From: Porpolomopsis calyptriformis
Taxonomy: Eukaryota; Basidiomycota; Agaricomycetes; Agaricales; Hygrophoraceae
DNA length: 64,000 nt
Direction: 5' to 3'
Assembly (NCBI GenBank): GCA_951640195.1
Contig: OX621173.1
Span: forward strand, 1,219,780-1,283,779
Part shown: positions 1 through 12,100 of the stretch, piece after piece
Numbering within the stretch: position 1 is the stretch's first letter
Layout: each line of letters opens with the position of its first letter
Notes under the pieces: model-generated
Database searches by the model: none
The model's input: the letters and a program-made list of their open reading frames with translations, nothing else
Told to the model about the DNA's origin: nothing
Translations under genes and position numbers: made by a program

Positions 1-1738
1 TCATTCAAAGATCGTAAATGGGGCACGAATTTCTCGCATTCAGGCCACGACTGCGGTAATGTATGGTCTTCGATATGTTGAAAGGCGCAACACACAAGCG
101 ACACGGATAACTGGATCCACTTCTGATAAGTTCCCTCTGTCCTCGCAGACTCCCGCATCATGAATTGGGCCAGATCATGCATCCGCAATGAAGAATCTCC
201 GATATTTGGTCGATGTTCAACCAGAGATAAGTTGGTGAATTTTTGTATGGCTTTCTGGAACTCGATGGGTGAGATGATTAGGGAAATGAGTGAAGAAGAT
301 TCCGGAGGTATCCGAGATGCCGGTATCATGTCATCAGTTCCAGTTTTCGTCCCGCCATGCATGGGCCAACGAAGCTTGCCCCATTTCTTCAGCCGTCGTA
401 ATGGGGTAAGCTTGGGCAACGATGGAGGTGACGAGGAAGAGGACGTCGAGAAAGCCGGTAACGGATCGGCAAATGACCCAGAGTTTTGTGCGTTCACCAA
501 TCGCTTGGCCCCTTCAACAACCATTTTCACAGGTATGTTTTCTGGGTCCAGGAATGCGAGAACTTTCAGAAGATTGCTGATATCGTGAGATTCATGATTC
601 AGTCGATTAAGCAATTTGGAAAATGTGGCCGCTACAGATCGCTCCTCGTAAGCATTTAGATCACTCTCCCATTGAATTACCTGTCAACGCATGTGAACAT
701 TTGCGTTTGACGAAAGCGGTAGAGGTAAACATACTTGCATCTTTTGCTCACTGTTATATAACTTGAACATATCGCCTAAAGTGGTACCCGTTTGCTTGAT
801 GAACGTTGCCGCTTGAACAACAGCAAGAGGCAGACGACCAACGCAATTAACTAATGCTTCAGCTTGGTTCAATAGTGATGGGGTTGTGATTTCAGAAGTG
901 AAACCGGCGTCTTCAACTAGAAGATTTGCTGCCTCTCTTACGTCTAACGTCTGAAGTGCGAGTGTTGGATACTCTACTCCTGCCGCCTTCGTTAAAGCCC
1001 CCGCAACTTCAGCCGTTCGAGTTGAGAAGAGAATGCTGCCTCGGGTACCGCTCCGAGGTAGATGCGAGCGAAGAAAGCTCAGTACATCGCGGTGAACGTT
1101 ATCAACGACCAGAAGCCAGTCGATGTCGCTATTACCATGCGACCCTTCCAACCAACGTCTCGCAGAAGTTAGCTTCGCGCTCTGCTCCTGAAGGGAGCGA
1201 CTGTGATCATCGACGAGGTCGAGAACATTGGCAAACCCTTGGTTTAGCTTTTCGACGGTGGTGGCCGATGTCCAAAATATATGAGTGTACCAGCGGTTCT
1301 CGAATGCCAGTTTTGCGTACTGCAATAGTAACTGAGTCTTCCCTAGTCCTGGCATCCCATGAACAGCGCAACGGCTTGGTAGATTGTTCGGGCGGTTGTT
1401 CAGCGCCTGTTTTAAAAATTCGAATTCTTTTCCTCTTCCAGTGAAATGTACTGAAAGAAGATCGATTGGAGCATCGTTGATACATTGTAGCAAACCTGGC
1501 TGACGATTGGCGTTCTCTGGACCTAGAATGCATAAGCAACGTCAGAAGGTGAGACGCAGGAAAGATTTGTATTGCGCATAAGTTCAACACGGGTCACCCC
1601 CCGAATCAAATGCTTGACATTATTGAAAGTCTTATTATTGAACTCACCTGAAGGATAGTAGTTGATGGTGACTTGGTCACGCCCGACCAAGTTCGCTGTA
1701 CCATGATCTACGCTGAGGGTACCTAGAGAACTTATCAT
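1..1738 (-). CDS. NB-ARC (NLR-like) receptor, 3' end outside window
   Basis: Putative STAND-class receptor ATPase of fungal innate recognition. Reading leftward from 1738, the first exon carries the motif NLVGRDQVTINYY. An intron of about 130 nt (near 1520-1650) follows. The second exon then has GRGKEFEFL, the Walker A loop GMPGLGKTQLLL, a Walker B-like LLVVDNV, an RNBS-B-like GSILFSTR and a GLPL-type GRLPLAVVQAA. This motif order is that of NB-ARC rather than NACHT. After a further intron near 680 the frame stays open (VIQWESDLNAYEERSV, then LLKVLAFLDPENIP) to about 160 and probably past the window edge, where a TPR or other repeat region would be expected but cannot be seen. The start could also be at 1768. 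Domain call is confident; the ligand is unknown. Confidence 0.85.
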
Positions 1739-1917
1739 GATGTGGTGGGAAGGGTAATCGATAGGCACCCAAACTGACCAAGCGGGTTTCCTTGATCATC
1801 AATAAGACCTTGAAGCGGTTAGGCTATGATGGTGTGGCATGGACGAGTCCTCTGTGTCAAATACAAAAAAATTTCCCTTCCATAATGCTTGAACCAGCCC
1901 GAACCCAGACGGCAGCC

Positions 1918-2426
1918 TCAAGGATGCCAGCAGCATTCAACGGGCATTTTCCAGTTCGGCTGGACGAAATTGAGGTGATGGGAGGCAAGCTTGATGGCAT
2001 GGTTGATGAGCCCGAGGAACTTTTTACTGAAAGATGCTAATCGTGCACTCTTACAGCCCGAGAGATTACAGCTTCGTACAAGCAGCAAGACCCTCGTTGA
2101 CTTTTTTTTCAAATTAATTTTTTTGGCAAAAGCATCACCTAAGCCATCCGTGAGTTCGATTCTACTACGAAATTGGTACATGGACTGACATTCAACGTTC
2201 GCGTCTACGCAAGGCAAGTCAGAGGATCTGCCAAGACCGTTGGAGTTCATCGGATCCAACGAAATATTCTCGAATGTCAGGACAGCCCCATTTTCTGCAA
2301 GTTCTAGCTCATCACAGCAACAAGCCAATTTACTCACGTCTACACCACCTGGCTGGCGATTCGGGTGCTTTGATCAACTGAATAACAAGAATTGGGGGTG
2401 AATTTACCTTTCGCAAAGAAGTTCAT
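1918..2426 (-). pseudogene. Possible truncated NLR N-terminal fragment
   Basis: This lies just upstream of the NB-ARC gene on the same strand. A short first exon (MNFFAK, ending at a GTAAAT donor near 2407) resembles the end of the VTINYY exon of the neighbour. After a plausible intron the text PNRQPG matches ANRQPG, which begins exon 2 of the neighbour. The following 130 residues (to 1918) match no family I know and contain no P-loop. I read it as a duplicated and broken 5' end of the NB-ARC gene that now runs into unrelated sequence. It could instead be a small orphan gene. Confidence 0.3.
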
Positions 2427-2671
2427 TGTGACGACATCTACGGGGACCTGTTCGGGATCGCGGTGATGACCAGGAGTCGCACAACTACGGGAATCTCGGG
2501 ACTCTGACCCGAGGGTAGGTGGGTGGTAACGTTACGCTAACTCTCGTCTCAGATCGCAACTTTTGTCCGCGCGAGATCCAGGGAGATAAAGAGTACTCGG
2601 GGAACCTTGTGCGAGAAGACCTTTAAGTACTCTCTTGCATCAAGTCGTTTGCAACGTTTTATCCTTCCACC

Positions 2672-4629
2672 ATGGACGCGCTGGTGAATGCGTTAGCCAA
2701 CGTCGGTACCCGAACATCAGTGGCCCTAATTCTTGTCGCTCTTGTTGCGCTATCGCCCCTCGTTTCTTATCTTTCCGATCCCCATCGCATTCGCTCATAC
2801 CCTGGGCCATTTCTTGCAAAGTTCTCTGACGTTTGGTTGTCCTGGGTGGCTTCCCTCGGCCATCGCTCTGAGGTTGTTCACGAGCTTCACTCCAAGTATG
2901 GTAGGTGACATGTCAGAAATATGGATCAACTCTCGATCTCAACGCGATGTACAAGGCTCTTTTGTGCGAATTGCCCCTAATCATATATCTATCGCGGATC
3001 CTCGCGCTCTACATGTCATATACGCGCATGGCAACGGAGCCCTCAAGTCCGATTTTTATGACGCTTTTTTATCGATTCGGCCAGGCGTATTCACAACTCG
3101 GGATCGTGTGGAGCACGCCCGCAAGCGAAAATTGATTTCTCACATTTTCTCACAGAAGAACGTTCTCGAGTTCGAACCACCCGTCCGCCTTCACGTGGGA
3201 ACCCTCATTGACCAATGGGACCGCCTGTGTTTAATGGCCCCAAAGGGTCTCTCTGGAACCGGTGGCGGAGACGGATGCACCGGTAGAGACGATCAGCATT
3301 GGGTTTGGTTGGATTGCCTGCCTTGTATGTGGCTACCTAAGTGTTTCCATTCTATGGCGGAATATTTATTCTCCTGTAATGAGGGCTCAACTATTTGGCG
3401 TTCGATATCATCGGTATGTAGGTTCAAGTGATATGATCCGACTCAAGCGCTAAGGTTTTTTTCATATCAGGTGATCTCGCATTCGGATCATCATTCGGGA
3501 TGTTGCAAACCGCGAGGGATTCCGTGGCAGTTGCAAAATCCGGTCAAGCCGCCATGGATGCTTATGGCAAGGAGACTGTACAGCAGTACACGGAGCTCCC
3601 CGCCGTCCAGATTCTTAATGCCCGCGGCGAATATTCTGCGACTATGGGCGTGCTTCCTCCATGGGTACGCCCTCTCGTTGGAACTCTTCCGTGGTTTAGT
3701 CAAGGCAGAAAAGCGCACAAGCATATTGTGGGCATGGCCGTTGTAATGGTGGCCAAAAGATTGTCGTCTATGACAGATCGGGCCGATTTTCTGAGCAAAT
3801 TGCAACAAGGCAAAGACAGCGAGGGCAAGCCTATAGGTAAGGAGGAGTTGACCGCGGAGGCACTGACACAACTTATTGCCGGGTCTGATACTACCTCGAA
3901 GTGCGGACCTTTCCAAATCATTCCCGTTTGCCATTGACAAATGCACGAGCCTAGTTCTTCTTGCGCGATAATCTACTACTTGGCGCGCTATCGCCGCGTG
4001 CAGAAAAGGCTACAGAAAGAACTGGACGACTACCTGGGCCCTGAGGGCGAACCTGTCTCAAATTCGGAGCAGGTAAAGCGGATACCATATCTAGAAGCTG
4101 TCATAAACGAAGCACTGCGGCTCCATTCAACTTCAGCTATAGGTCTTCCGCGGGTCGTGCCAGCGGGCGGATTAACCGTCCTGGATAGACATTTTCTTGA
4201 AGGCACGGTTGTAAGCGTGCCGAGCTATTCTATCCATCGGGACAGGAAGGTGTGGGGGGAAGATGCCGACGAGTTTCGACCGGAACGCTGGTTTGAGCAA
4301 GATCAGAATGATATTCAGAAGACCTTCAATCCGTTTTCCTTCGGCCCAAGGTAGTTAATAAGCTTGTTTTTTCTTTCTTTCTTGGTGCTCATTGGTTGAA
4401 AAGGGCTTGTATTGGCCGCAACCTTGCCATCATAGAGCTGCAAATTGTAGTTTCGACCATTATCCGCAGATATGACCTTGTGCTCCAGGAAGATAAACCG
4501 GTAGGTGTCCAATGATCGTCGTTTATGAAGTCAGTCCCAATGAACGCAAAATGGCAGCTCGAAACACGCGAAGGCTTTCTGAGGAAGCCGGTCTGCTGCC
4601 AAGTGGGCATTAAGCGGAGGAATTTGTGA
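2672..4629 (+). CDS. Cytochrome P450 monooxygenase
   Basis: Heme-thiolate monooxygenase, expected in the ER membrane through the N-terminal hydrophobic segment (VALILVALVALSPLVSYL). I place introns at 2901-2955, 3325-3383, 3414-3470, 3901-3954, 4351-4403 and 4501-4557; each keeps phase and joins conserved text. Visible P450 motifs are the I-helix AGSDTT, the ExxR as EALR, FRPERW, and the heme loop FSFGPRACIGRNLA, which is split by the intron at 4351. The C-terminus LETREGFLRKP is typical of fungal benzoate-hydroxylase-like and pisatin-demethylase-like P450s. All catalytic residues are present, so it should be functional. The substrate cannot be told. No biosynthetic cluster surrounds it. Confidence 0.93.
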
Positions 4630-4814
4630 TACCTCATGTTCCTGATAGATATCAAAGCGGGCAGTTTTCATACTTTTGAGTAATCCTGGCAAACGCAATC
4701 ATCAGATAACGCAAGCAAGATGTATTTTTAGTACCACCTTCTCACGAGGCTTTTTTGCTCTCCAGGATTCAGCCCGAATCCTGCACTCGCGTGCAAAGGC
4801 ATGCAGTGAGAGGT

Positions 4815-5587
4815 ATGACAACTATGGAATCTCTCACTAGTTCGGTCGCATCTACTTCCACAACCTCTTCGACCCCCGCCCCGACAAGCACCGACAATGT
4901 CGCCAACGCGAACCAAACTAATTCTTTTTTCACCCCGTCGGGATCACCCCCGCTCATCCTTGCGTTTCTCGCCATCGGGCTGTTCACCGCTGCGATGATT
5001 GCGGTGTTCGGATACAGGAGAATCCACTGGGGACGACCATGGGCGGCCGGCGAGGTAAACGTGACAACCCGGAGGGACGATATTGGGGAAAAGCCCAAGC
5101 TGTGGGATGTACGCGCGACGCGGAGGGTGACCGACGTCGAGGGAGGATGGGCCGATATTTTGGTGCTTATCCTCAAACTTCCCTGTTAACCCCGAATGGG
5201 CCTGACGTAACTCTTCCTTTCCTTCATACTGATTGCCTACGACCCCAATGGCCTATGTACCAGCCATTTTCGGCCAGCACGATCAGCGACGCAGACTTCT
5301 CCCGAATGAACCATATACGGAAGATGGAGAGAATGAATGGTTACATAGTCCATCATTTGCCTCGCTCCTTCAAACGCTTTTTACGCACAACGGAGTCTAA
5401 CGATACCACGGACAGACCGGAAACTCGTCTGCGGGTTGCCATACCCATTGCGATGCCCTCGCCGCGATGCGACGGCACCGTTGCTGGACCCTCCCAGGTT
5501 GCCGACGGTGTCTCGAGTATGGAAGAGAGAGTGGAGTATTCGATCGGATTGCTGGAGGTTCCCTGGCATAATATGGAAGAAGGGTGA
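4815..5587 (+). CDS. Single-pass membrane protein with PFSAS / IAMPSP motif
   Basis: I do not recognise a named family. The protein starts with a Ser/Thr-rich, probably extracellular segment of about 45 residues. One transmembrane helix follows (PPLILAFLAIGLFTAAMIAV), then a basic stretch (YRRIHWGR) and a cytosolic part. An intron at about 5163-5263 joins WADIL to PFSAS in frame. Downstream are LRVAIPIAMPSP and VEYSIGLLEVPW. The gene at 30476-31133 has the same layout (Ser/Thr N-terminus, one helix, basic patch, PLSAS after the intron, LQLAVMISMPSSP, YQIGVTCVPF), so the two form a small family. The next in-frame ATG upstream is absent in this reading, although a non-ATG extension to 4755 is open. 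Confidence 0.7.
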
Positions 5588-5826
5588 TATCTTTACGCAT
5601 TAATTTTCTTATTCTTGCAGGTGTACGATCTATGGACAGACCATCGAGGACTCTTTAATTCTTAGGCTTATCTTATGTCGTCACGTGAAATAAATGTGAC
5701 CAGAACCTTTAGACGCTTGGAATTGGAAACAGAAGATTGATGTGCAATAAAAATGTCTAAATGGATCATGAAGCTACACGTACACCATCGTCCCGGAGAA
5801 TGAACCATAGCTAGACGTACAGTATT

Positions 5827-6372
5827 TCAACATCGCGTACACCGAGAGAGGGTCAGGATGCAGGTGAACCCAAGTTCATAAGACATGGATAGACCCGCGA
5901 ATCCTGTGGACTGCAGCAGACAATCAGCTCGAGTGACACCGTTCGCGCGTGTTTCCAATGGATCGCGAGACGACCTCCATCGCTCGTCAAACACCACCCC
6001 AACACGGTCCCTATGCTTCTCCGACAAATAATTCCACTCCGATGGTCTTATGCGGGTTTGTGCGACATAATAGATCTCTTCGAGAAGGTCGAGTATCGTG
6101 ACCCCACGGCTGTTGCGCGCTTCTATACGCCATGGATGGGGAAACACGTCGCATTTGACGGAGAGGGAGGAGACGGGTGGCGTGGTCGCGAAGTCAGTGA
6201 GTTGGGTGGAGGCAAGTTTTTTCTTGTTTTTGGTGAGTCGAATGGAGGATGAAGGGTGGTCCCTCAAGTCCCAGAGGATTTGGGAACAGGGGGAGCCAAT
6301 CGTGTCGTGATGAGAGTATTTGAGAAGAGGGTTAAGATATACGGTGGGCATGTCTGTGGCTGGGGATGCCAT
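5827..6372 (-). CDS. DUF6699 domain protein
   Basis: Single-exon gene of 181 residues. It shows the pattern of the basidiomycete DUF6699 family: an N-terminal LNPLLKYS, then ILWDLRDHPSSSI, a central SVKCDVFPHPWRIEA with VTILDLLEEIYYVAQTRI, SEWNYLSE, and near the end GVTRADCLLQSTGFAGLS. Function is not known for this family. Length and motif order look complete. Family assignment is from recall of the pattern and would need a profile search. Confidence 0.7.
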   Translation of the reverse strand: MASPATDMPTVYLNPLLKYSHHDTIGSPCSQILWDLRDHPSSSIRLTKNKKKLASTQLTDFATTPPVSSLSVKCDVFPHPWRIEARNSRGVTILDLLEEIYYVAQTRIRPSEWNYLSEKHRDRVGVVFDERWRSSRDPLETRANGVTRADCLLQSTGFAGLSMSYELGFTCILTLSRCTRC

Positions 6373-7168
6373 GACGAATGGGCAGGCTTTTATAATCTCA
6401 AGTCGGAGAGCTCGGGACGTGAACAGAACGCGATCGGCGCTCCACCACTGGTGAGGGAACCGAAATTTTATGCTTTGATCGAATACCAGTGCTGAAGGGG
6501 GTTACGCGGAGTTCAGGCGCTAAGGCTTGGAAATTGGAGTGAGAAGCGGGTGCCGTATAGAGAAGGGGAAACCCAAGATGTATTAACAATGTGTGTGATG
6601 TCTGTGGGTGCAGTGACTGCTAAGTCAGACAGGGGTCAAGATAAGACGGTACAGCATTAAATAGCTCACTGTTGATGGCACGATACCTCGCGGAGACTAG
6701 ACTACAGGAGATTCGAGTTGATGAGATTGTAAGGGGGTTATGAGGAAAGGCGTCGTCGTGGAAAGGACGTGTTTGATAATTTCAGGAATTGAGGACCACG
6801 AAGCTGGCCCATACGTGTCCGTTCACATCCCATGATGGTTACCCACATATATGAAAAGCTTGCGACAGGGATTGATGGAGAAGAAGGCCGCAATCTTGCT
6901 GGATAGCAGAGATGATCTGTCGAATGACTTTCATCCTGGGTCGGGGCGACCGCCGTTCTAGGCTGCTTTCACCCCTTCGCCTTCCATCTGGGGGCAGAAT
7001 CTCGCACAGTCATCATCACCAGGCATGGATGGACTGTTCCAGATGGAATGATCCTTTTTGCGTTGATGGCAGGTGGTACAAAGTGATGCGCCACCGAGCG
7101 CTTGTTCGAAAGTTGCGGAAGAATTAGTCCGCAACGTGACTGGCGTGTCCTCGACGCGTTCACTCACC
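6373..7168. other. Intergenic, about 0.8 kb
   Basis: Shared upstream region of the DUF6699 gene (minus) and the primase gene (plus). I see no conserved reading frame, RNA gene or clear repeat here. Short open frames on both strands have no family motifs. Confidence 0.6.
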
Positions 7169-8674
7169 ATGTCAATATCTGAAGACCTCGATGTGTCTTC
7201 CCCAGAGGTCATGCTGACCTTCTATCGTCGTTTGTATCCATTCAAGTCAATTTACCATTGGTTAAACCACGAGCATACCCCCACACGACTCTTCACACAT
7301 CGCGAATTTTCATTTACACTCCCAGGTGATGTCTATCTTCGATACAACTCCTTCAATTCTGTCGAAGAATTCAAGAACCAGCTCTGTTCTCTCAATCCGA
7401 CCCGTTTCGAGATCGGCCCTGTCTACACTGTCAGGGTAAGTGTGACTCAACCCGTGTCCTCCCCCCAACCCAAACTTCCGACAGCCACGGGACAAGAAGA
7501 CAGCCAGACCGGGCGCCTTTACTCCACTGAAACGCGAGCTCGTCTTCGATATCGATATGACCGACTACGACTCCATTCGTACCTGTTGCTCTGGAGCTGG
7601 CATCTGTCGCCGATGCTGGGCGTTTATCACCGTTGCCGTTCGCACTTTGCACGCAGCTATTCGTGATCAATTCGGTTTCCGGAACCTCTTGTGGGTGTAC
7701 TCTGGCCGCCGAGGCATCCACTTGTGGATATCTGACAAGGAAGCAATGGAGTTGACTGATGAGGAGCGCAAGGCGCTCGTCGGTTGGTTGACAGTGGTGC
7801 AGGGAGGGAAGGACATGCACAAAAAAGTCAATGTCCGTGTTGGTTCGCGGTCTTTGCCTCCATCTTTAACGTGCGTCTACCTTTCGCTCGTATCTACCAT
7901 CATTCATTTCGAAAAATGTAGTGTGGCCTTGGGGCTTCTAGCAGAGGAGTTTGGCCAACTTATTCTGGAAGATCAGGACTGCTTTGCTTCCGAGCAAGGC
8001 TGGCAAGCATTGTTGCTGTTGATTCCCGATAAAACCGTCGTCGCCACCCTGCGAAAAAAATGGTCCGCAGAGCCTAATCGATCTTCTGTCCAAAAATGGA
8101 CGGACTTGAAGAACGAAATCAGAAAATACGAAAAGAACACCCCACCGCGAGTACGTTCTTTCTCTTCTAAAACTGTGTGTTGCTCACACATGTCTCGTAA
8201 GACGTTACTCTCGGCAGCAATGGAAGATATCATTCTGCAGTACACCTATCCTCGCCTTGATGCAGAAGTATCCAAGCACCGGAATCACTTGCTCAAAGCA
8301 CCGTTCTGCGTGCATCCAAAGACGGGCCGGGTCTGTGTCCCTGTTGACCCAGAACGAATGCACGAGTTCGATCCGGAACGTGTACCAACTGTTGGACAAC
8401 TTCTGCGAGAACTCGATTCCGCTGGTGTTGAATCACCCTCGCCCAACGGTGATGGTGGAGAACATCATTCTGGTATGCTGTCTTTATTTTCTGTTATTGT
8501 TTAGTGTGTTTTGAAATTTCTTCTCGAGATTGGGAGAAGACCTCGCTAAAACCATACGTCGACATGCTGGATAAACATACGATGGCAATCATGGACGAGG
8601 TCAGACAGAGTAAACGGGCGATGGGTGAGTTTGTTTATCTGTGTCTATACCTATAATTTATAGGTGTTTTCTAG
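7169..8674 (+). CDS. PRI1: DNA primase small (catalytic) subunit
   Basis: Catalytic subunit of the polymerase alpha-primase complex, which makes RNA primers in the nucleus. The start is the ATG in CTCACCATGTC at 7169. Exon 1 has the family N-terminus (MLTFYRRLYPFKSIYHWLN, then HREFSFTLPGD). After intron 7436-7484 come ELVFDIDMTDYD with catalytic aspartates, the CCSGAGICRRCW cysteine cluster that fits the zinc module, and WVYSGRRGIHLWISD. Further introns lie at 7871-7921, 8151-8201 and about 8473-8528. The last part reads DWEKTSLKPYVDMLDKH. The very end is uncertain: reading through stops at 8656, splicing a GTGAGT intron gives a stop at 8674. Two of the introns are 51 nt and stop-free, so retention would stay in frame. 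Confidence 0.93.
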
Positions 8675-9123
8675 ATGTGACATGGTAAAGTATTCGATCG
8701 ACCGTCGCCTCGTGTCTTGTTACTACCACTTGATCAGCGAGGGTGTGTCCAATCGGAAGGTTTTACCATTTAATACCCGTTTAATACGCTGTGACCGCGC
8801 GTATTTTTAGTCTTCCAGTACAGTACATTGTACGTTGGCGAATCTATCGAACCCATTCGTAAGCCCACAATAAGCCTACGAAATAAAAATCTGTCCTATG
8901 CTACTGACACCACAATCCGACATGACATCCCCTTTCAAATATCGCAATCCCATACTCAAACGTTGGAATACGACTCTCGAGCTGTTCAAGTGGCCAAATA
9001 CACAGAATAATAGTATTCCTATCACGTGATCAAAATCTTGGACAAGTACGCCCGTTTTCCGCGTAGCATCGACCTCTTCACGACTTTGAAAGTACTCCAA
9101 GTGCTTGCGAACGTGTCAGAGGC
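8675..9123. other. Intergenic with CACGTG box
   Basis: Upstream region of the ABC transporter. A palindromic CACGTG inside ATCACGTGAT lies at 9023-9028, about 95 nt before the start codon. No gene seen. Confidence 0.5.
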
Positions 9124-12100
9124 ATGCCTCGGTTCCAGCTTGAAGTGGCCATTGTTTTAGCCATCGGTGCCATCTTCAGCTCTCTCATTTTCTACCTTTC
9201 CCAACCGGAGGAAGGAAAGATAGCACTCCCAACAGAACTGGACTTGGAAGAAGAGACCGAGCCTGATCCATTTGATGTCATAACACCCGAAGATGTCATA
9301 GAGGGATATCCCATCGACGAAGATATCTTTTGGGATAACGTATTTCCGATCATCAGCGAGCTCGCACAAAATGCTTACATGTTATCGGACAGGTACGGTT
9401 CAGAAAGTTGGCCCTATCGTTTATCTTTGTGGTTACAGCTGCGATCGAAGCAGTTTGCATTGGATGGTCCGCCGCGAACGATGACACCAGGAATCTGATC
9501 ATTTTTACTCTCCGCCTCGCGTTCTCGCTCTACCTTCTCCTCTTAGCCGTCCGTTCCACCAGCCAGGTATCGACAGAACCCCATTCCAGATCGGTCGTGC
9601 ACCTGTCCGTGCTAACCATCTTGGCCGCGGCGCTCTTGGGAGAGACAGCCATCTTTCCGTCTACTCCCTCTCCCGTCGCGTCTACTCTCGAGTCGAGTCC
9701 ATTCCCCAGTGGCCTCTGGCATACTTCATTGGTTCTGTACGCTCTAGCCTGTATAATTGCAATCACGACACCGCGAGGACCTGCTTTCCACTATCCTCCT
9801 GGTCAAATTTATTCCAAGAAAACTGTCTCTTTAATCACGAATACCGATGAAGATAACGTGTGCGGGATGTCCAGTATGTTGTTTACATGTTGACGTGCCT
9901 GGTCTTGTTCAGACTGTTGTTGTTAGGTGCTTCTACATGGGGCTCATTGCTTTTCTCATATACTACCAAGGTTGTCTGGTTGGGAAATACATCCGCCAGC
10001 CTGGAGATCGGCGACCTGCCCATCACGCCTGCCTCTATGCGTGCCACTTTCAACTTTAGGAAAATTACGATGACTATGAAGACTGTCAAACTTCGAATCA
10101 GAGAATGGAGTCCTAAGTCAGGGTCCGGATGGGAACTGATTTACCATCTCGCACGTACGAATTGGGTTGTTCTTACAGCACAGATCACCCTTGCTGCCTT
10201 TAATGCTGTGATCTATTACGTACCAGCCTTGTTCTTACGGTGGATCATCCAGTACTTGGAGGTAGACCCGCAAAGGAAGGAGACAGGCTGGGGGTGGGTT
10301 TACGCTGCCGGGTTGTTTTCCTCGAATGCCATATTGTATCTCAGTATGGCTTGATCTGCCTCATCTAGATTCTCACTCACCCAATTTCAGGTACTGGACA
10401 ACTTTGGTCGCTAGCCGTTTCCACGCTGCAACCCCGTTTGAAAATGCAAATGAACTCTGTGCTCTTTGCGAAGACCCTCGTCAGAAAGGACGTGGCCTCC
10501 TCTTCCGGATCGTCTTCAGGTTCCGTGGACGAAGCAAATCAACCTAACGGGCTAAACGGAGAAGCGCCAGATAAGAAGGGCGACGAGGAAGAATTCTCAA
10601 GCAAAGCTCAAGTTATGACATTGATGACAACAGACGTAGATCGAGTTAGCGAAATTTCATGGCACCTGTTTTCTCTTATTGGTGAGTCATCTAATGCAAG
10701 ATTGTCGAGGAATCAGGCTAAATATACGGCGCAGATTCACCTATCGAAGTTATTATCGGCACTGTGTTCCTTTACAACCTACTAGGTAGCCTTTATGTCG
10801 CCACAACTCGTGATGGTGTGCTGAATATCTTTGTAAAGGAATTTCCTGTTTCTACGGCCTGGCGATCACATGTCTCTTCCTCCCGATGAATCATTACGCA
10901 GGTAAAGTTGTGATAGTTGCACAGGACAACCTTATGAAAGCGCGAGACGAGCGAGTGGGGCTCATGAACGAGGTTGGCTGTCTCCGAGGAATGTCTACTT
11001 CAGCCTACCACTGACATGTTCGAATTTACAGATTCTTGGTGGGATTCGCATGCTCAAGGTTAGTCCTGATCTGCTTATGTGCATGTCTCAATATTGACTG
11101 GATGACAGTTCATGGCTTGGGAGCGGAACTTTGAAGCCAAAGTTATGAAAGTTCGAGACAAAGAACTGAAATATCAGAGGCTCAATTATATGATCGCGGT
11201 ACCTTCTTCCAATTCCTTGACGAACCTTCTTTGCCCTGACTTCAATTTCTATAGATTGCCTTCAACACTATTTGGTAAATGATTCTTTATTCTGACACTG
11301 AAGCATAACCAAACTTCCCGTAGGAGCGCTACGCCCATTCTAGTCCAGCTCATCTCATTTTGGCATTATACGGTCATCCGACGTCAAATTTTAACTCCCT
11401 CTACCGCGTTTACTGCGGTATGTTGTTGGCTATTGTAATGGTACCTGACATCAATCTTATTATTTTTTTCATAGATCTCAGGTAGGTCTCCAGCTGCATT
11501 CTGCACACAAGATTAACGCCCGAACACCCCGTCCCAGTATTTGCTGAAATGAAATTTGCCCTCAACGCGCTTCCAGAGACATTCATCAATATGTTCCAGG
11601 TAAGCCGCCTGAGGTCTTCCTTACCTCATCTCACTTTTTTGGACTTCAATTAGAGTCTGGTTTCCTTACGTCGCATCGAAAAGTACCTGCATTCTGCTGA
11701 GGTGTCCGCTGTTCCCCCATTGGGCCTTCATCCTCAAACGATCGCGCTCCAGTCAGCGACTGTGACTTGGCCACAGGAGCGGCGACAAGCTAGTTCCACC
11801 CCTAGCAGGCCTTCATCCGCTATATCAACACCAAAGCATAAATTCATACTCATGGATCTCACACTCAATTTCCCAATGGGGAAGCTTTCATTAGTGTGTG
11901 GAAAATTGGGATCCGGAAAAACACTTCTCTTGTTAGGTGAATATACATCTTGAATGCCACCATTCGGCTCTTGATTAATCTGTCCGTGCAGCACTTTTGG
12001 GTGAAGCAGATTTGTTAACGGGCCAGGTCATCTGCCCTCGCTCACCACCGGACTCGCTTGCTTCATTCGCGGGTGTTCATGTTCCTGAGGAGAGATGGAT